Translations under genes and position numbers: made by a program
The notes under the pieces: generated by a model
Database searches by the model: none
Told to the model about the DNA's origin: nothing
Seen by the model: only the letters and a program-made list of their open reading frames with translations
Assembly (NCBI RefSeq): GCF_008642295.1
Contig: NZ_CP029190.1
Span: forward strand, 3,091,001 to 3,155,000
From: Streptomyces venezuelae
Lineage (GTDB): Bacteria > Actinomycetota > Actinomycetes > Streptomycetales > Streptomycetaceae
Length of the DNA: 64,000 nt
Reading direction: 5' to 3'
Part shown: in pieces, positions 27,088 through 36,506 of the stretch
Layout of the letters: each line of letters starts with the position of its first letter
Position numbering within the stretch: position 1 is the first letter of the stretch

Positions 27088-27905
27088 CGCGCGGGCTCCT
27101 TCTCCTTCACCGGGCCGGCCACGGCGTCGTTGCCCTCGCCCTGGGCGGGCAGCGAAGCCACGTACACCTCGGCGGTTTCCTGCTGCGGGGTATCGGTGTT
27201 CCCGGCTCCGGTCCCCGCTCCGGTCCCGGCTTCGGTCCCGGCTTCGGTCCGGCGGCGGCCGGGCCGGGCCAGCAGCCACAGCCCGCCGGCCAGGCCGCCC
27301 GCGCACAGCCCGACGGCACCGCTGATCGGGGCGGACGGAGAGGCGGGGTCGGTGGGCGCGACGGCCTGGTTGAACAGCAGCAGCTGGACACCGGTGTTCT
27401 TGGCGGCCTGGTTGCTGCTGAGGGAGAGCGCGTCGGCGACCGCGTTGGCGATGTCGGCGGCCTGGGCGGGACTCTTCGAGGTGCCGGTGATGGCGATCAT
27501 CGGCGACTCGGGGGAGGTCTCGGCCCGCACCTGGGTGCGCAGCCGCTGCGCGGTGAGGCCGGCCCGCGGCTGGGCGTAGGCGAGGGTGGCGGAGCTGGTG
27601 GCGATACGGGCGTAGGCCTGGGCGAAGCCGAGGGCGGTGGCGGGTTCGGTGGTCTCGTCGGGGACGGCCACCACATAGCTGGTGGCGGCGTACTCGGGCG
27701 CCTTGAGCACCCCGTACGCGCCGCCGGCCGCGAGCCCGAGCAGGGCGCAGGCGGGCAGCGGCCACCAGGCGGGCGGCGACAGCAGCCGCCGGCCGCGGCC
27801 TCTGCGCGGCTTCGCGTCGCCCCGGGCGGAGCGCCGCTCGGCCCGGGTGCCGGGACCGGACTCGGTTCCGGGCTCGGCCTTCTTCTGGTCGGAGGTGTCG
27901 GCCAT
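27084..27905 (-). CDS. Wzz/chain-length-determinant-like membrane protein
   Basis: A 273-aa protein with a basic N-terminal cytoplasmic part, two membrane helices (WWPLPACALLGLAAGGAYGVL and SGAVGLCAGGLAGGLWLLA) and an extracytoplasmic domain between them, the topology of Wzz-type polysaccharide co-polymerases. No tyrosine kinase domain or Tyr-rich tail is present. The C-terminus has an ETG-rich repeat. It lies 8 bp after the GT4 gene and is coupled to the CelD-like gene; it probably sets chain length. Confidence 0.78.
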   Translation of the reverse strand: MADTSDQKKAEPGTESGPGTRAERRSARGDAKPRRGRGRRLLSPPAWWPLPACALLGLAAGGAYGVLKAPEYAATSYVVAVPDETTEPATALGFAQAYARIATSSATLAYAQPRAGLTAQRLRTQVRAETSPESPMIAITGTSKSPAQAADIANAVADALSLSSNQAAKNTGVQLLLFNQAVAPTDPASPSAPISGAVGLCAGGLAGGLWLLARPGRRRTEAGTEAGTGAGTGAGNTDTPQQETAEVYVASLPAQGEGNDAVAGPVKEKEPAR

Positions 27906-27913
27906 GTACGTGT

Positions 27914-29170
27914 TCACTTCCTCGTGGAGGGGTTCGGGCAGGTGCGGTTGGAATCGGCCCGCTCGGGCGCCGGGGCCGGAAGAGCCGGGCCGGCCGGGGC
28001 CGAGCCCAGGGCGTGGGCGTAGACCTTCAGGAGTTGTTCCGCGCTGTGGGCGATGTCGTAGCGGCGGACCACCGGAGGCGGCGGCAGCCGGGTGGCGCCG
28101 GCTTCCATGTGGCCGCGCAGGGCCGCGATCAGCTCCTCCGTGCCGGTGCCGATCCGGCGCGCGCCGGGCGCCTGTGCCGCCGGCAGGTCGTCGATCGCCG
28201 GGCAGGTGACATGGAGGACGGGCAGCCCGGCGGCCAGCGCCTCGACCACCGCCAGCCCGAAGGCCTCCTCCCGGGACGGGGAGACGAACACGTCCATGGC
28301 GGCCAGCAGCGCCGGGATTCCCGGGGTTCGGCCGTCGGCGCTGTCGCCCAGCGGATCGCGCTCCCCCAGCAGGTGGATACGGCTCTGTGCACCGAGCTCG
28401 GCGGCCAGCCGGCGCAGCGCGGAACGCTCGGGTCCGTCCCCGACCAGCAGCAGGCGGGCGCCGGGGAGTGCGGCCACCGCCCGGATCAGTACGTCGAACC
28501 GCTTGCCGGGTACCAGCCGGCCCACCCCGCCGGCCACGAAGGCCCGTTCGGGCAGCCCGGTGCGGGCCCGGGCGGCCCGGCGTACCGCCGGATCGAAACG
28601 GAAGCGGACGGCTTCGATCCCGTTGGGGACGACATGGACCCGGGCGGGCGGCACCCCCCAGGCCTTCAGCCGGGCGGCCACCGTGTCCGACACGGCGACG
28701 GTCGCGGCGCCCAGCCGCTCGCTGGCCAGGTAGAGCGCCCGGACCCCGCCCGACAGCGGACGGCCCTCGATCTCGCCGTCGCCCAGGGAGTGTTCGGTGG
28801 CCACGGTGGCGCCGACCCCGGCCAGCCGCGCCGCGAGCCGCCCGTAGACACAGGCCCGGTAGAGGTGGGTGTGCACCAGGTCGTACTCGCCGCGCCGGAT
28901 GAACCGGACCAGCCGGGGCAGCGCCTTCAGGTCCCGGTTGCCGCGCATGCCCAGGTGCACCACCCGGACCCCGTCGGCGCGCAGCCCTTCGGCCACCGGG
29001 CCGGGGTTGGTCAGGGTCAGCACGTCGCACTGCATCGGCAGGTGACGGAGCAGCAGCCGCAGCTGCTGCTCGGCGCCGCCGATGCCGAGCCCGGTGATGA
29101 TGTGCAGCGCCTTGACCCGGTCCACCGCATCCACCGTGTTCACCGCGTTCGATGCGTTCGATGCGTTCAC
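27914..29170 (-). CDS. glycosyltransferase family 4 (second)
   Basis: A 418-aa GT-B retaining glycosyltransferase. The N-terminal acceptor domain has the GIGGAEQQLRLLL loop, and the C-terminal donor domain has FVAGGVGRLVPGKRFDVLI, VGDGPERSALRRLA and SREEAFGLAVVEALAAG with the EX7E glutamates. GTG at 29170 overlaps the deacetylase stop (GTGA), which decides this start among several in-frame GTGs. The first codons contain a 9-bp GCGTTCGAT-type repeat. It adds a sugar to the lipid-linked repeat unit; the sugar is unknown. Confidence 0.9.
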   Translation of the reverse strand: MNASNASNAVNTVDAVDRVKALHIITGLGIGGAEQQLRLLLRHLPMQCDVLTLTNPGPVAEGLRADGVRVVHLGMRGNRDLKALPRLVRFIRRGEYDLVHTHLYRACVYGRLAARLAGVGATVATEHSLGDGEIEGRPLSGGVRALYLASERLGAATVAVSDTVAARLKAWGVPPARVHVVPNGIEAVRFRFDPAVRRAARARTGLPERAFVAGGVGRLVPGKRFDVLIRAVAALPGARLLLVGDGPERSALRRLAAELGAQSRIHLLGERDPLGDSADGRTPGIPALLAAMDVFVSPSREEAFGLAVVEALAAGLPVLHVTCPAIDDLPAAQAPGARRIGTGTEELIAALRGHMEAGATRLPPPPVVRRYDIAHSAEQLLKVYAHALGSAPAGPALPAPAPERADSNRTCPNPSTRK

Positions 29171-29946
29171 CGGAGCACCGCCCGCCGGAGCTCCTGCGCC
29201 CGGTGGCGGAGCTGCTTGATGCGCAGCCGGCCGGGGCCGTCGGCCTGGCTGATGTGGGTACGGGGCAGAGCGTGCGGGCCGGCCAGCCGGCCGGGGGCGA
29301 TGGCGCAGGCGTAGCCGTAGCCGGCCGCCCGGGTGGCGGCGACGACCCGGCGGTCGATGGTGCCGTAGGGGTAGCAGAAGCCCTCGGGGAGGGTGCCGGT
29401 CAGCTCGCGGAGCAGCTCGCGGCTGCCCCGCAGCTCCTGCTGGAGGACGGCGTCGGAGCAGGTGTTGAGGTGCTGGTGGAGCAGGCCGTGCGAGCCGATC
29501 TCCTGGCCGGCCTCGGCGACGGCCCGGATGCCTTCGGCGGTCAGCAGGGACTTGCGGGGGCCCAGCGGGTCCCACACGTTGTCCACGCCGAGCCGTCCGG
29601 GCAGGACGAACAGGGTCGCGGTGAACTCGTACCGCCGGAGCAGCGGCAGCGCGTGCGTGAGGAAGTCGGTGTAGCCGTCGTCGAAGGTCAGTCCGACCAG
29701 TCCGGCGGCCCGGCCGGCCGCGCGGGCCCGGAGCAGCTCGCCGACGGACACCCCGCGCAGCCGGCGGCTCTCCAGCCAGCGCAGCTGGGCCTCCAGGACG
29801 GTGGGGGTGACGGTGATGCCGTACGGGTCTTCGGCCGGGTCGGTGAACTCGGCGACGGAGTGGTACATGAAGACCCAGGGCGCCGCCGGGCGGCGGCCGG
29901 GCCGGTCCGGGGCGGCGAGGGCGGCCGGCTCGGTATCAGCGGACAT
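29167..29946 (-). CDS. polysaccharide deacetylase (CE4/NodB domain)
   Basis: A 259-aa enzyme that removes acetyl groups from N-acetylated polysaccharides. NodB motifs are visible: LTFDDGYTDF (catalytic and metal Asp), SHGLLHQHL (metal-binding His pair), and FCYPYGTIDRR. No signal peptide is seen, which is atypical for the family and suggests action on cytoplasmic or lipid-linked intermediates, or an unusual export route. Coupled on both sides in the exopolysaccharide operon. Confidence 0.9.
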   Translation of the reverse strand: MSADTEPAALAAPDRPGRRPAAPWVFMYHSVAEFTDPAEDPYGITVTPTVLEAQLRWLESRRLRGVSVGELLRARAAGRAAGLVGLTFDDGYTDFLTHALPLLRRYEFTATLFVLPGRLGVDNVWDPLGPRKSLLTAEGIRAVAEAGQEIGSHGLLHQHLNTCSDAVLQQELRGSRELLRELTGTLPEGFCYPYGTIDRRVVAATRAAGYGYACAIAPGRLAGPHALPRTHISQADGPGRLRIKQLRHRAQELRRAVLR

Positions 29947-32329
29947 GACGGAACCTCTGGGTGAGCTGGGCGATCTGGGCGGGCAGGGCGGTCACTTCGA
30001 GCGCCCGTATGGCCATGCCGGTGGCGGCGAACATGGCGGGGATGAGCAGGCAGCCGAGGGCCACGCTGACCAGCGGGTCGGGGATCATCGGCCCGGCCAG
30101 CCAGCCGGTGCCGCAGGCCGCCGCGGCGGCGACGGAGAGCCGGCCGAGGCTGATGGCGACCCGGCGGACCTCGATGGAGATGATCCGGGAGCCGAGGCCG
30201 GTCAGCAGCAGTACGGCGGTGGTGGAGATGCCGGCGGCGTTGGCGGCGGCGATCCCGTAGGTGCCCCACCAGCCGGCGGTGAAGGCCCCGGCGACGATGT
30301 TGACGAGGAGCCCGGCGCCCATGGCGAGGGCGGGGAACCAGGTGGGGCGGGCGGCGGAGAAGAAGGGCCGGGACAGGGCGCCGACCAGGCAGTGGCCGAG
30401 CAGTCCGACGCCGTAGACGCGCATGACGGAGGCGGTGGCGAGGGTGTCCTCGTGGGTGAAGGCGCCACGTTCGAAGAGCACCTGGATGATCTGCGGGGCG
30501 TAGCCGATGACGAGTGCGGTGCCCATCAGGACGGCGAGGGAGGCGAGTGCGAGGTCCTGCTCGACCCGCCGCCGGGCCTTCTCCGGCTCGCCGCCGGCCA
30601 TGGCCTGGGCGACCACGGGGAAAGTGACGGTGCAGATCATCAGGGAGAGCACCATCGGCATCTGCGCGACCTTCTGCGCGTAGTTGAGGTGCGAGATCGC
30701 GCCGGGCGGCAGGGAGGCGGCCAGGAAGCGTTCGACCAGGACCTGCGACTGCCGGAACACGGCGAAGAAGATGACCGGGGCGATCATGCCGAACGCGATC
30801 AGGGTGGGCCGGTCCCGGTCGCGCTGGGCGCGGCTGGCGGTCTTGGCACGGCGTGGTCCGAAGCCCACGTTCCTGATGTACGCGGGAAGTTGGACCAGGA
30901 CCATCAGCAGTCCGCCGCAGGCCACCCCGAGGGCGGCGGCCCGCACGCCCCACAGCTGGTGCAGGGCGAGCATGGTCCCGATGATGCCGACGTTGTACGA
31001 GACGTAGATCGCGGCCGGGGGCAGGAAGGAGCGGTGGGCGCGCAGGGCGGCGCTGAAGTACCCGGCGATACCGAAGGTGAGCACGGTCAGGGCGGTCAGC
31101 CGGGTGCACTGCACCGCCAGTCCGGGATCGGGCAGGCCCGGCGCCAGCACCGCCACCACCAGCGGGGCGGCGACGATCATCAGGGAGGCGACGGCGGCGA
31201 GGAACACCAGCAGCCGCGGCAGGGTGGCTCCGACCAGCAGCCGTACGGGGTCCTGGGCGCGGGCTTCCCGGCGGGTGAGCCCGGCCCGGCTCGCGGACCG
31301 GCGGGCCAGGGCATGGCTGAAGGCGGGCACCATCAGCAGGGCCATGGCGTCCTCGATGAGCAGCGTCGAGGCCATTTCGGGGACGGTCCAGGCGATCAGG
31401 AAGGCATCGCTGTCGGGGCCGGCCCCGAAGAGGTGCGCGATGGTCTGGTCCCGGAGCAGGCCCAGCACGGCTCCGGCGGCGGTCAGGCCGGCGGTGACCG
31501 CGGCGGCCTTGGCGAGGAACCGGCCGAGCGGGGCGGCCCGCTGCGGGTCCCCGCCGGAACCGGTGCGACCGCCGTCCGGGCGCCCGGGGCCGCCCGGCGC
31601 GCCCTCGTCGGCGGGGGTTCCGTCCGGCCCGAGGGCTGCTGCACCGGGTGGCCGGCCGGCCACCCGGAGCCGCCCGCCGGGTACCCCGGCGGTGGCCGGG
31701 CGGGCCCGCCCGGCGAACACCGGCACCTGCCGCCCGGCCATCCGCCCGGCTCCGGCGGCGGCGAGCTCCGCCGCGCCGTCGACCGGCCCGGACCGGGTCC
31801 CGGCAGCCGCAGCCGCGGACCCGGGAGCGTCCGGCGTCGGCCGGCCGGCGCTCCCGGGCGTCCGGGACGAGGCCGTCCCGGCTCCGGACCCGGAGCGCAG
31901 CCCCGGGGACCGGTGCCCGGCCCCGCCGGGGCCGGACCGGGCCGGGCCGGGCTCCTGGCCCCGGCCCGGCAACGAGTGCGGGGACAGGTGCGGGGGCTGG
32001 GCCTGGTGGGACGCCCCGGCCCGGTGCACCGACGGGTGCGGCGAAGAGCCGCCCCCGCCCGGGCCGGGCCGTACGGAACCGAACTCCGGAACCCGGCCCG
32101 GCGCCGGCGGCGGCGGGGTCGCGGACCCGGACGCGGAGCCGGACCTGCCCGGGGACGGGTGCCCGGTCCCGCCGGGGCCGGGCTCCGGGCCCCGGGCCGG
32201 CAACGCGTGCGGGGGCTGGGGCTGGGGTGCGCCCCCGGCTCCGTGCGGCGCGGGATGGGGCGGACGGCCCGCAGCCGCGGCGAGGTCGGTCGCCGCGGCT
32301 GCGGGCCGCCAGGGCGTGGTATCCGTCAC
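29936..32329 (-). CDS. MurJ/MviN-like lipid-linked oligosaccharide flippase with long N-terminal extension
   Basis: A 797-aa protein whose C-terminal roughly 530 residues form a MurJ/MOP-type flippase of about 14 helices (from AVTAGLTAAGAVLGLLRDQTIAHLFGAG onward). It probably flips the lipid-linked polysaccharide repeat unit. The first roughly 260 residues are Pro/Gly/Arg-rich and disordered, far longer than in typical MurJ. The GTG at 32329 overlaps the upstream ligase stop (GTGA), so the extension appears genuine, not a start artefact. Its stop overlaps the deacetylase start by 11 bp. Confidence 0.85.
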   Translation of the reverse strand: MTDTTPWRPAAAATDLAAAAGRPPHPAPHGAGGAPQPQPPHALPARGPEPGPGGTGHPSPGRSGSASGSATPPPPAPGRVPEFGSVRPGPGGGGSSPHPSVHRAGASHQAQPPHLSPHSLPGRGQEPGPARSGPGGAGHRSPGLRSGSGAGTASSRTPGSAGRPTPDAPGSAAAAAGTRSGPVDGAAELAAAGAGRMAGRQVPVFAGRARPATAGVPGGRLRVAGRPPGAAALGPDGTPADEGAPGGPGRPDGGRTGSGGDPQRAAPLGRFLAKAAAVTAGLTAAGAVLGLLRDQTIAHLFGAGPDSDAFLIAWTVPEMASTLLIEDAMALLMVPAFSHALARRSASRAGLTRREARAQDPVRLLVGATLPRLLVFLAAVASLMIVAAPLVVAVLAPGLPDPGLAVQCTRLTALTVLTFGIAGYFSAALRAHRSFLPPAAIYVSYNVGIIGTMLALHQLWGVRAAALGVACGGLLMVLVQLPAYIRNVGFGPRRAKTASRAQRDRDRPTLIAFGMIAPVIFFAVFRQSQVLVERFLAASLPPGAISHLNYAQKVAQMPMVLSLMICTVTFPVVAQAMAGGEPEKARRRVEQDLALASLAVLMGTALVIGYAPQIIQVLFERGAFTHEDTLATASVMRVYGVGLLGHCLVGALSRPFFSAARPTWFPALAMGAGLLVNIVAGAFTAGWWGTYGIAAANAAGISTTAVLLLTGLGSRIISIEVRRVAISLGRLSVAAAAACGTGWLAGPMIPDPLVSVALGCLLIPAMFAATGMAIRALEVTALPAQIAQLTQRFRHVR

Positions 32330-33693
32330 CGGCCGGCCGCACCCGCCCGGGACATGGCTCCGGGCGCCGCGCCCAGGGCCCACCACGCGGCCAGACCGAT
32401 GATCACGCCGGTCAGCACGGTCGACGGGCCGCCGATGTCGGCGTACAGGAAGTCGGTGGTCTGCCAGACGAACAGGCCGATCGCGATCAGCCCGCAGTCC
32501 CGGATCCGGCGGGCCGCCGGATCCGGGGCGGCCACCCGCCGGATGCCCGCCACCAGCAGCACGGCCCAGCCGCCCGCCAGGGCGGTCAGCCCGATCAGCC
32601 CCTGCTCGCTGAGGATCAGCAGGTACATGTTGTGGGGGGAGAGCAGCGGCTGGCGGACATAGCCCTGGCCGGCGCCCGCGGTGTCGCTGCCGGAGGACAG
32701 GCCCAGCGAGGAGTGCCCGTCCCGGTGGGCCGGGAAGCCCTTCAGCCCGACCCCGGCGGCGGGGCGCTCCTGCCACATGGAGGAGGCCGCCGCCCACATC
32801 GTGTACCGGTCGGTGACCGACTGGTCGGGGGCGCTGGACACCTGGGTGATGGAGGTGAGCCGCTCCGCCATCATCTCCGAGCCGACGCCGAAGCCGCCGA
32901 CCAGCACCACCCCGGCGGCCGTCAGTGCGGCCAGCACCTTCAGGGCCCGCCGGATCCCGGCCAGCACCATCACCACCAGAGCCGCGCCGAAGGTCGCGAT
33001 CCAGGCACCGCGGCTGAAGGACAGCACCAGCGGGACGACCAGCAGCAGGGCCGCCGCGGCGGCGGCCCGGCGGGTCCGCTGCCGGGTGCCCGGTGCGAGC
33101 GCCAGCGCCGTGGCGATGACCAGCCCGTACGCCACCACGGTGGCCATGCCCATCACGTCGCCGGGGCCGAAGGTGCCCACGGCGCGGATGTCCTCGCCCT
33201 GGTACGAGGCGCCGGTGTGGGTGGCGTACTGGAACACGCCCACCGCCCCCTGGACCAGTGCCAGCACCACGAAGCAGCCTGCGGCCAGCCGGAATTCACG
33301 GGCGTCCCGGACCAGCAGCACCACCGCGGCCGGCACCAGCACGAAGACCTGGAGGTAGCGGACGAAGCCGGGCAGGGCGGCGTACGGGTCTCCGGCGGTG
33401 ACCGTGGCCACCGCCAGGCCGACCGCCGGCAGTCCCAGGACCAGCGCGCCCAGCGGGCTCAGCCGGTTGACCTCGCCGCGCAGGGCCCGTACCGCACAGA
33501 CCGCGACCAGCAGCAGCGAGGCGGCGTCGGCCGGGGTGACCTTTCCGGATGCGGTGGCGTCACCTGCCGGCAGCGGGGCGACCAGCAGCAGCACGGTGGC
33601 GGCCAGCGGCAGCAGCGGCCAGTGCCGGTGCAGCAGGCCCCGGAGATCCGGCAGCCCGGCCCCGGGCGCTCTGCCCGGTACGGCAAAACTCAT
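32326..33693 (-). CDS. O-antigen ligase/polymerase-like protein
   Basis: A 455-aa protein with about ten hydrophobic helices and the Wzy-C/WaaL signature of a large periplasmic loop near the C-terminus (GVGLKGFPAHRDGHSS ... LLSPHNMYLLILSEQG). The polymerase or ligase that joins repeat units in the exopolysaccharide pathway. GGGGGAAG precedes the ATG at 33693, 2 bp after the upstream stop. Confidence 0.86.
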   Translation of the reverse strand: MSFAVPGRAPGAGLPDLRGLLHRHWPLLPLAATVLLLVAPLPAGDATASGKVTPADAASLLLVAVCAVRALRGEVNRLSPLGALVLGLPAVGLAVATVTAGDPYAALPGFVRYLQVFVLVPAAVVLLVRDAREFRLAAGCFVVLALVQGAVGVFQYATHTGASYQGEDIRAVGTFGPGDVMGMATVVAYGLVIATALALAPGTRQRTRRAAAAAALLLVVPLVLSFSRGAWIATFGAALVVMVLAGIRRALKVLAALTAAGVVLVGGFGVGSEMMAERLTSITQVSSAPDQSVTDRYTMWAAASSMWQERPAAGVGLKGFPAHRDGHSSLGLSSGSDTAGAGQGYVRQPLLSPHNMYLLILSEQGLIGLTALAGGWAVLLVAGIRRVAAPDPAARRIRDCGLIAIGLFVWQTTDFLYADIGGPSTVLTGVIIGLAAWWALGAAPGAMSRAGAAGR

Positions 33694-33695
33694 GG

Positions 33696-35252
33696 TCAAC
33701 TTCCCCCCAGCCGGAAGCGGAAGAACGAGGCCGCGGTGCGGGCCAGGATCCACAGGTCCTGCCAGAGCGACCAGGTGTCGATGTAGTGGTTGTCGAACCG
33801 GGCCCGGTCCTCGATGGAGGTGTCCCCGCGCAGGCCGTTGATCTGGGCCAGCCCGGTGATGCCGACCGGCATCCGGTGGCGGGCCTCGTACCCCGGGTGC
33901 AGGGAGGAGAACTTCGCGACGAAGAACGGGCGTTCGGGACGCGGGCCGACCAGGCTCATATCACCGCGGACCACGTTCCACAGCTGCGGCAGCTCGTCCA
34001 GCGAGGACTTGCGCAGGAAGGAGCCGACCGGGCTCATCCGGTTGTCGCCCGCCACCGTCCAGCGGGTGGCGGACTCGTGCTCGTCGGCGCGCAGGGTGCG
34101 GAACTTCAGCAGGGTGAAGGGGCGCCCGTAGAGGCCGACCCGTTCCTGACGGAAGATCACCCCTGGTCCGTCGGACAGGCGTACGGCGAGGGCGCACAGG
34201 CCCATCACGGGTGCCGCCGCGATCAGGGCGAGGGCGGCCAGGGTGGTGTCGATGGCCCGCTTGACCAGGCGCTCCGGTGCCCGTGCGGGGCGCGGCAGCA
34301 GCGGCTGCACGGCGTAGCCCCACAGCTGGTCGGCGGGCTGGGCCACCCGCATGCCGGTGATCTTGGCGGTGCCGGCCGGGTCGGCGAGCCAGAGCCGGCA
34401 GCCGTGGTCGTGGAAGAGCCGGACCAGGGAGGCGGTGCGTTCGTCGGCCTCGGGCGGGCGGGTGAACACCGCGTGCCGTACCGCGTTCTGGATGACCGCG
34501 CGGCGGATGTCCTCGTGGGTGGCGAGCCGGGGCAGCGCGCCGCCGGCTCCGCCGGCCCCGCCGGCCTCGCCGTCGGAAGGCCCGGTCTCGGCGAGGCCGA
34601 CCGGAGCCAGGCCGTACTCGGGGCGGCCGTGCAGAGCGGCGGCCACCGCGCCCGCCCCGGCGGCGGGGCCGACCACCAGGGTGGAGGAGGGGCGGTGGAC
34701 GGCCCGCCGGCGGCGCAGCCGGTGGACGAACCCCCGCCCGGCGCAGGCCAGTACGGTCTGCAGGCAGACGGCGGTGAGGAGCACGCTCCAGCCGAGGACG
34801 GCCTCGGCCCAGGCCGCGGCCAGCACGGCCGCGGCGGAACACCAGAGCACCGCCGCCCGCCCGGCCAGGGCGGGCAGTTCGAGCAGTGCGGAGGGCGCGA
34901 GCCGGGGCCGGTACAGCCCGGCCTGGGCGGTCAGCGCGACGGCGGGCAGGGCCAGCAGGAGCGGGAGGGCCTGGAGGACGGGGAGCACCTGGACGGAGCC
35001 GGCCGCTCCGGGGTCCGCGAGGAGCGGTCCGGTCACCGCCGCGGCGGTGAGTACGGCGGCCAGTGCGTCGGCGGTGAGCAGCGGGGCCACCCCGTCGTGG
35101 CGGCGTACCCGGTGGGGCCGGACGGCCGGGCGGGCCTGGTCGGCCTGGGGCCCGCGCGGCGGGTGGATGGCGGTCACCGACCGGCGGACGGCGGTGGCGG
35201 GCTGTGTCCCGCCGCGCCCCGAGTGCGGTGCGTGTGCGCTGTCCATCGTCAT
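33696..35252 (-). CDS. exopolysaccharide polyprenyl-phosphate sugar transferase
   Basis: A 518-aa WcaJ/CpsE-type initiating enzyme that transfers a sugar-1-phosphate to polyprenyl phosphate. N-terminal membrane helices, a CoA-binding-like central domain, and the C-terminal bacterial sugar transferase domain: KRAIDTTLAALALI, VIFRQERVGLYGRPFTLLKFRTL, and LDELPQLWNVVRGDMSLVGPRP. ATGA overlap with the upstream GT4 stop. It starts synthesis of the repeat unit made by this operon. Confidence 0.93.
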   Translation of the reverse strand: MTMDSAHAPHSGRGGTQPATAVRRSVTAIHPPRGPQADQARPAVRPHRVRRHDGVAPLLTADALAAVLTAAAVTGPLLADPGAAGSVQVLPVLQALPLLLALPAVALTAQAGLYRPRLAPSALLELPALAGRAAVLWCSAAAVLAAAWAEAVLGWSVLLTAVCLQTVLACAGRGFVHRLRRRRAVHRPSSTLVVGPAAGAGAVAAALHGRPEYGLAPVGLAETGPSDGEAGGAGGAGGALPRLATHEDIRRAVIQNAVRHAVFTRPPEADERTASLVRLFHDHGCRLWLADPAGTAKITGMRVAQPADQLWGYAVQPLLPRPARAPERLVKRAIDTTLAALALIAAAPVMGLCALAVRLSDGPGVIFRQERVGLYGRPFTLLKFRTLRADEHESATRWTVAGDNRMSPVGSFLRKSSLDELPQLWNVVRGDMSLVGPRPERPFFVAKFSSLHPGYEARHRMPVGITGLAQINGLRGDTSIEDRARFDNHYIDTWSLWQDLWILARTAASFFRFRLGGS

Positions 35253-36475
35253 CGGCTGTTGCGCTCCTGGTTCAAAGGCTTGGGGGTGTCCCCGGCTCCG
35301 TCGGGGGGCGGGTCCCCCCGGCGGAGCCCGGGAGCGGGCCTGCCCAGCAGTTCGTGGTACAGGCCCGTGACCGCGTCCGTGGTCCGCCGCACGTCGAGGT
35401 CGGTCCGGGCGTGCTGCTGCGCCTGCCGGCCCAGCTCTTCGAGCAGGGGCAGGTCGGCGAGCAGTGCGCCCAGGGCCTTGGCCAGGGCCGTCGGCTGCTC
35501 CGGCGGTACCAGGCAGTGGCGTCCCTGGCCGGGCGGCAGGCTCTCCCGGGCCCCGCTGACGTCGGAGACCAGGACCGGCCGGCCACAGGCCATGGCTTCG
35601 AGCGGGGCGAGCGCCATGCCTTCCCAGCGCGACGGCAGTACAACGAGATCGGCGGCCCGAAGCCACGGGCGGATGTCTGCGGCGGCACCCGCAAAGAGCA
35701 CACCGGGTGGGGCCGTTCGGCGGAGCCGTTCGGCGTCGGGGCCGTCGCCGACGAGGGCGAGGCGGGCGCCGGGGACCGTGCCGAGGACCTCCCGCCAGGC
35801 GCGCAGCAGCACGTCCTGGCCCTTCTGCTGGCAGAGCCGGCCCACGCACACGGCGAGCGGCCCGTCGCCCCGGAGGGCGGCGGGCAGCGGCAGTCCGGCA
35901 CGGGCGGCGGCCTTGTCCTGTCCGGGGTCGGGGCCGCCGGGCCGGAAGTGTTCCAGGTCCACCCCGTTGTGTACGACGGACCAGTCGGCGGTGATGCCCG
36001 CGGACTCCCCGGCACGGCGTTCGGCCTCGCTGACACAGAGCACCCGGTCGGCCCAACGGGCCCCGAACCGCTCCCATCTGAGGGCGAGTGCGGCGGTGGT
36101 CCCGCCGACCGCGTCGAAGGACCAGGCGTGCGGCTGGAAGACGGTGGGCAGGGTGCCGCGGACGGCGAGCCGGCCGGCCAGGCCGGCCTTGGCGCTGTGG
36201 GCGTGCAGGACATCGGGGCGGATCCGCCGGATGAGCCGGGCCGCGCCGAGGACCTCGGCGGCGAGCCCGGGGCCGGGGGCCCGGCCGGCCCGCCAGGGGA
36301 GTACCTCGGCTCCGGCGTCCCGGGCGTCCTCGGCGAGTACCCCGCCGCGCGGGCAGGCGACGACGGTGCGCAGGCCCGCGGCGGTCTGGGCGCGGACGAG
36401 GTCGGTGACGACCCGGGCGACCCCGCCTTCCACGGGCTGTACGAGATGGAAAACGGTCACGTGGTCTGACAGCAC
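35249..36475 (-). CDS. glycosyltransferase family 4 (first)
   Basis: A 408-aa GT-B enzyme. N-terminal VEGGVARVVTDLV acceptor loop; C-terminal AVCVGRLCQQKGQDVLL, VGDGPDAERL and SRWEGMALAPLEAMACG with the EX7E pair. GTG at 36475 is chosen because GGAGG lies 10 bp upstream; a longer frame to 36598 lacks a ribosome site and runs into the intergenic region. It lies 31 bp after the DUF3344-like gene, which may be in the same transcript. Confidence 0.87.
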   Translation of the reverse strand: MLSDHVTVFHLVQPVEGGVARVVTDLVRAQTAAGLRTVVACPRGGVLAEDARDAGAEVLPWRAGRAPGPGLAAEVLGAARLIRRIRPDVLHAHSAKAGLAGRLAVRGTLPTVFQPHAWSFDAVGGTTAALALRWERFGARWADRVLCVSEAERRAGESAGITADWSVVHNGVDLEHFRPGGPDPGQDKAAARAGLPLPAALRGDGPLAVCVGRLCQQKGQDVLLRAWREVLGTVPGARLALVGDGPDAERLRRTAPPGVLFAGAAADIRPWLRAADLVVLPSRWEGMALAPLEAMACGRPVLVSDVSGARESLPPGQGRHCLVPPEQPTALAKALGALLADLPLLEELGRQAQQHARTDLDVRRTTDAVTGLYHELLGRPAPGLRRGDPPPDGAGDTPKPLNQERNSR

Positions 36476-36506
36476 GACGAAGAGGCCTCCGTGGTCTCCG
36501 TACGTT

